A stretch of 7,806 nucleotides of DNA. Source: Euryarchaeota archaeon UBA550 (GTDB lineage: Archaea > Thermoplasmatota > Poseidoniia > Poseidoniales > Poseidoniaceae). The stretch is taken from contig DAYA01000056.1 in the NCBI GenBank assembly GCA_002506705.1, positions 1 through 7,806 of the forward strand, in the 5' to 3' direction. The translations under genes were made by a program, and so were the position numbers. Below, in pieces: positions 5,823 through 7,806 of the stretch; within the stretch, counting starts at the first letter, position 1, and each line of letters starts with the position of its first letter. Below the pieces are notes generated by a model that saw only the letters and a program-made list of their open reading frames with translations, did not search any database and was not told the origin of the DNA.

Positions 5823-6431
5823 TCAAAACCCAGCTAGTCTAACTGCGGTCCAAATCGCTAATCCAATCATCAATAGGCCAGTGATTTGATTCAGAATCTT
5901 CTGATTGTTCTGAATCTTAGTCAAGATGTTTGAGTTGGAAAGCAGCAATGCGACCAACACGTACCAAACCGTATCAATTGTAGCACCCATCGCTGCAATA
6001 ACCCACTTTGTGTCATTCGACATCGAAGGGTCGAGAACTGAAGAAAGGACTGCAAGCATGAATACCGCAATTTTTGGATTCAAAAAAGCGATGAAGAAAC
6101 CTTCGATGAAACCTTCTCTTTTCCCTTCAGAGAGTATGATTTCTTTCTCCTCTGCTCGCATCATTTCTATTCCCAGATACAGTAGGAATAATCCACCAAC
6201 AATTTGCATCACTGTGAATACGCTTGGATGGTTTTCCATGATGATTACCAAACCAAAAACCACAGAGATTGCATAGAATCCGAATCCTATGCCGTGGCCT
6301 ACTGCGCAAGCCAAACCTCTGGCTCTGCCACCTATCATCGTGTTACGCAATACAACTGCAAGAGATGGTCCTGGTGACGTTGCACCGAGAATGAACATCA
6401 CGGCAGCAGCAGAGATTGCGGTTATGTCCAC
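5823..6431 (-). CDS. LysE/RhtB-family amino acid exporter
   Basis: The product has 202 residues, typical for the family. It is an integral membrane protein expected to export amino acids or related small molecules; the substrate cannot be told from sequence. About six hydrophobic segments are visible at about 5-27, 40-64, 70-91, 110-133, 144-165 and 180-199. The family motif SPGP is at 19-22 (GATSPGPSLAVVLRN), and the second hallmark, AFLNPK, at 115-120. The charged loop between helices 3 and 4 (EEKEIILSEGKRE) is as usual. The start is GTG at 6431: an in-frame TGA lies two codons upstream, and GGGTGAG gives a close Shine-Dalgarno site. It follows the small ORF at 6473-6634 by 41 bp and precedes mutM by 38 bp. 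Confidence 0.9.
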   Translation of the reverse strand: MDITAISAAAVMFILGATSPGPSLAVVLRNTMIGGRARGLACAVGHGIGFGFYAISVVFGLVIIMENHPSVFTVMQIVGGLFLLYLGIEMMRAEEKEIILSEGKREGFIEGFFIAFLNPKIAVFMLAVLSSVLDPSMSNDTKWVIAAMGATIDTVWYVLVALLLSNSNILTKIQNNQKILNQITGLLMIGLAIWTAVRLAGF

Positions 6432-6472
6432 AACTCACCCAGTGTGGTCATAGACATGACCTTTGGCATGAT

Positions 6473-6634
6473 TCAACTCATGTACGTCATCTTGTGTGCG
6501 CCCATTCGCTTTTCAGCTTCCATAGATGCTCGCATGAAGTGAGCTCTTACATTCACATTATCGAGAACTGTTACAGTCGCTTTTACTAGAGATTCTGCAG
6601 CACTGGATGTTTCGTAAACACTTTCACTTGCCAT
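6473..6634 (-). CDS. Small hypothetical protein, 53 residues
   Basis: An ATG at 6634 opens a frame of 53 codons ending in TGA. The product starts MASESVYETSSAAESLVKA and ends GAHKMTYMS. It has no Cys, Trp or transmembrane segment. The middle could form one long amphipathic helix (AAESLVKATVTVLDNVNVRA, then FMRASMEAEKRM). I do not recognise a family. Support comes from position: a TATA-like box lies 27 bp before the ATG, right for a leaderless archaeal message, and the frame fills a gap of 258 bp that otherwise holds nothing between the phosphatase and LysE. It may simply be the leader of the LysE-mutM transcript. Confidence 0.5.
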   Translation of the reverse strand: MASESVYETSSAAESLVKATVTVLDNVNVRAHFMRASMEAEKRMGAHKMTYMS

Positions 6635-6656
6635 GCTAGGCAATCAACGTACTCCC

Positions 6657-6665
6657 AATTATATG
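6657..6665 (-). promoter_or_regulatory. TATA-like box for the small ORF, LysE and mutM unit
   Basis: The minus strand reads CATATAATT, preceded by ACCAAA as a possible BRE. Its centre is 27 bp before the ATG at 6634, so transcription would start at or next to that codon. It lies in the 55-bp gap after the phosphatase stop and is the only promoter-like site I see for the three genes downstream. Confidence 0.5.
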
Positions 6666-6689
6666 TTTGGTTAATTGCGTCGCAGTACC

Positions 6690-7733
6690 TCAAACTCGGA
6701 AAATTACTGAATCCTGAGATTGAGTTCCGGAACTCGGAATTACTTCTTCCACAAGTGGTAATTTACGCTTTACAATACGGAAAGAAACGGGTGCTTTGAC
6801 TCGCCGAGACACCCCTGCCATAGCCAAACGCCGCCTCGCCTTTTCTCGAGCGGCAACGACTTTTTTTGCACGCCTGCGAAGTTCGGACAACCCAAAGAAT
6901 TCCGCAACAGGCGCTTCTCTTCCTTTGCTACTTAGCCACCAGTGCTCGCTTCGTAGCGTCTTCTGGCGAATGGTGTCACCAGTTGTGAGATCGTATGCTG
7001 CGATTCCTGGGTTTTCGTGATTGTACGCCGATGTGTCCATTGCTAGCCATGATGGTCTACCGTCTTCGAGCCGGATTTTTGATTGGGCAATTTCTCCTAT
7101 TCGCTTGAATTTGGATGTTGGAGTATGGCCGAATAGAATACATCGCTTTTCATCGAGTGGTGCATCGTGTTTGAAGAAAGCTCTTCGTATCCATAACAGG
7201 GTTTTCTCATCTTGATTATCGAGATCAACTCGAGGGTGATAACCAGCATGAACAAGTCTCCAGTCATCAAGAACTATGTGGCTTGGTAAATCAGCAAGCC
7301 AAGCACAATCCTCTGCAAAAGTAAGTTTGGCTCGATGTAAGTCTCCCTTTGCTGCTACAATGTAAGAGCCCCAAGTGGAAGCCCCGCCTTTAGCCATCCA
7401 AACGGAATCAAGTTCGATATTTGTGGATTGTAGGGACTGTATCGCCATCTGCTCGTGGTTACCTTTGATTGCGATAATTTGTGGATGTTGGCGAACGTAT
7501 TCAACAACCCCAGCAGAATCGGGGCCTCTATCTATCATGTCGCCCAATAGCACAACTCTGTCTTCCTCCTGAAGATTCAATCTGTGCATCAGCGCCCGTA
7601 GGGTTCCAAGGTGCCCGTGTATATCTCCCACAACCCATACTTGGTTGCCTGCAACGATACGAGCCTGCAGGTCGGCTTCAGTGCCTCGGTCGCGGACGGC
7701 CGGAGCACGACGGATGTCGTGTTTCAATCCCAT
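6690..7733 (-). CDS. PPP-family metallophosphatase with basic C-terminal extension
   Basis: The product has 347 residues. All core motifs of the calcineurin-like PPP superfamily are present: GDIHG (36-40), GDMIDRGP (64-71), GNHE (91-94), HAG (162-164) and GHTP (202-205). These supply the ligands of a di-metal centre. HAG in place of the eukaryotic HGG, and the small size of the core, resemble bacterial PrpA/PrpE or ApaH-type enzymes, so the substrate may be phosphoprotein or a dinucleotide polyphosphate. Residues about 255-347 go beyond the catalytic core: a basic stretch at 285-324 (RRRAKK, REKARRRLA, SRRVKA, RIVKRK) could bind nucleic acid or a partner; this is inference. The ATG at 7733 has GGTGG 6 nt upstream. 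It is probably a single gene, with a TATA-like box at 7785-7792. Confidence 0.9.
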   Translation of the reverse strand: MGLKHDIRRAPAVRDRGTEADLQARIVAGNQVWVVGDIHGHLGTLRALMHRLNLQEEDRVVLLGDMIDRGPDSAGVVEYVRQHPQIIAIKGNHEQMAIQSLQSTNIELDSVWMAKGGASTWGSYIVAAKGDLHRAKLTFAEDCAWLADLPSHIVLDDWRLVHAGYHPRVDLDNQDEKTLLWIRRAFFKHDAPLDEKRCILFGHTPTSKFKRIGEIAQSKIRLEDGRPSWLAMDTSAYNHENPGIAAYDLTTGDTIRQKTLRSEHWWLSSKGREAPVAEFFGLSELRRRAKKVVAAREKARRRLAMAGVSRRVKAPVSFRIVKRKLPLVEEVIPSSGTQSQDSVIFRV

Positions 7734-7741
7734 GGATTTCC

Positions 7742-7766
7742 ACCGGAGAGTATGGCTCTCTCCGGT
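7742..7766. promoter_or_regulatory. Perfect 9-bp inverted repeat before the phosphatase gene
   Basis: The arms ACCGGAGAG (7742-7750) and CTCTCCGGT (7758-7766) pair perfectly around a 7-bp spacer. On the minus strand the 3' arm runs into the ribosome site GGTGG (7744-7740). If the whole repeat is transcribed, the hairpin would hide that site. If transcription starts near 7763, as the TATA-like box predicts, the repeat is better read as a DNA operator at the start point. Confidence 0.55.
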
Positions 7767-7784
7767 TTCACCGCACCTATGACG

Positions 7785-7792
7785 GTATATTG
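7785..7792 (-). promoter_or_regulatory. TATA-like box for the phosphatase gene
   Basis: The minus strand reads CAATATAC, about 55 bp before the phosphatase ATG. A start 25 bp downstream would fall inside the inverted repeat. The match to the archaeal consensus is moderate and the window ends shortly upstream. Confidence 0.35.
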
Positions 7793-7806
7793 TCTTCGGT
7801 TGATTT

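Noticed and set aside
5785..5826. A 14-residue N-terminal extension of Fpg
   Set aside because: Fpg requires Pro immediately after the initiator Met as nucleophile, so the start must be MPELPE at 5784.

Overview
This window looks like euryarchaeal DNA. It carries an adjacent Nop5 and fibrillarin pair (box C/D RNP proteins), a TFS-type transcript cleavage factor, A/T-rich TATA-like boxes about 25 to 28 bp before likely transcription starts, and GGTGA-type Shine-Dalgarno sites. These archaeal core genes sit beside bacterial-looking ones: two SCO-family lipoproteins, MutM/Fpg, a LysE-type exporter and a PPP phosphatase. That mix fits a marine Thermoplasmatota lineage such as Poseidoniales (Marine Group II). 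The assignment is an inference from gene content; no search was run.

Layout from left to right. Positions 1-1561 (minus strand) hold a large gene, cut by the window edge, for a membrane protein with three fascin-like repeats. Positions 1647-2342 and 2347-3354 (minus) hold flpA (fibrillarin) and nop5, with nop5 first in transcription order and the pair tightly coupled. A short divergent promoter region (3355-3441) separates them from a plus-strand cluster: tfs (3442-3795), then two tandem SCO/SenC lipoprotein genes (3807-4385 and 4390-4980). The second SCO gene meets the Fpg gene tail to tail with no spacer. From there everything is on the minus strand: mutM/fpg (4981-5784), a LysE-family exporter (5823-6431), a 53-residue small ORF (6473-6634) with its own promoter-like box, and a PPP-family phosphatase with a basic C-terminal extension (6690-7733). 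A perfect inverted repeat lies just before the phosphatase start.

How the genes relate: nop5 and flpA encode two of the proteins of the 2'-O-methylation RNP. TFS rescues arrested RNA polymerase. The SCO pair probably delivers copper or handles thiols on the outer face of the membrane for a respiratory oxidase. Fpg removes oxidised purines, so the SCO and Fpg neighbourhood has an aerobic flavour. The least familiar gene is the first one. Its modules are an N-terminal glycine-rich module, an unassigned middle segment, three fascin/beta-trefoil-type repeats, an Ig-like domain and one transmembrane helix. It is an unusual architecture for an archaeon, and its arginine codon choice differs sharply from that of the flpA gene next to it.
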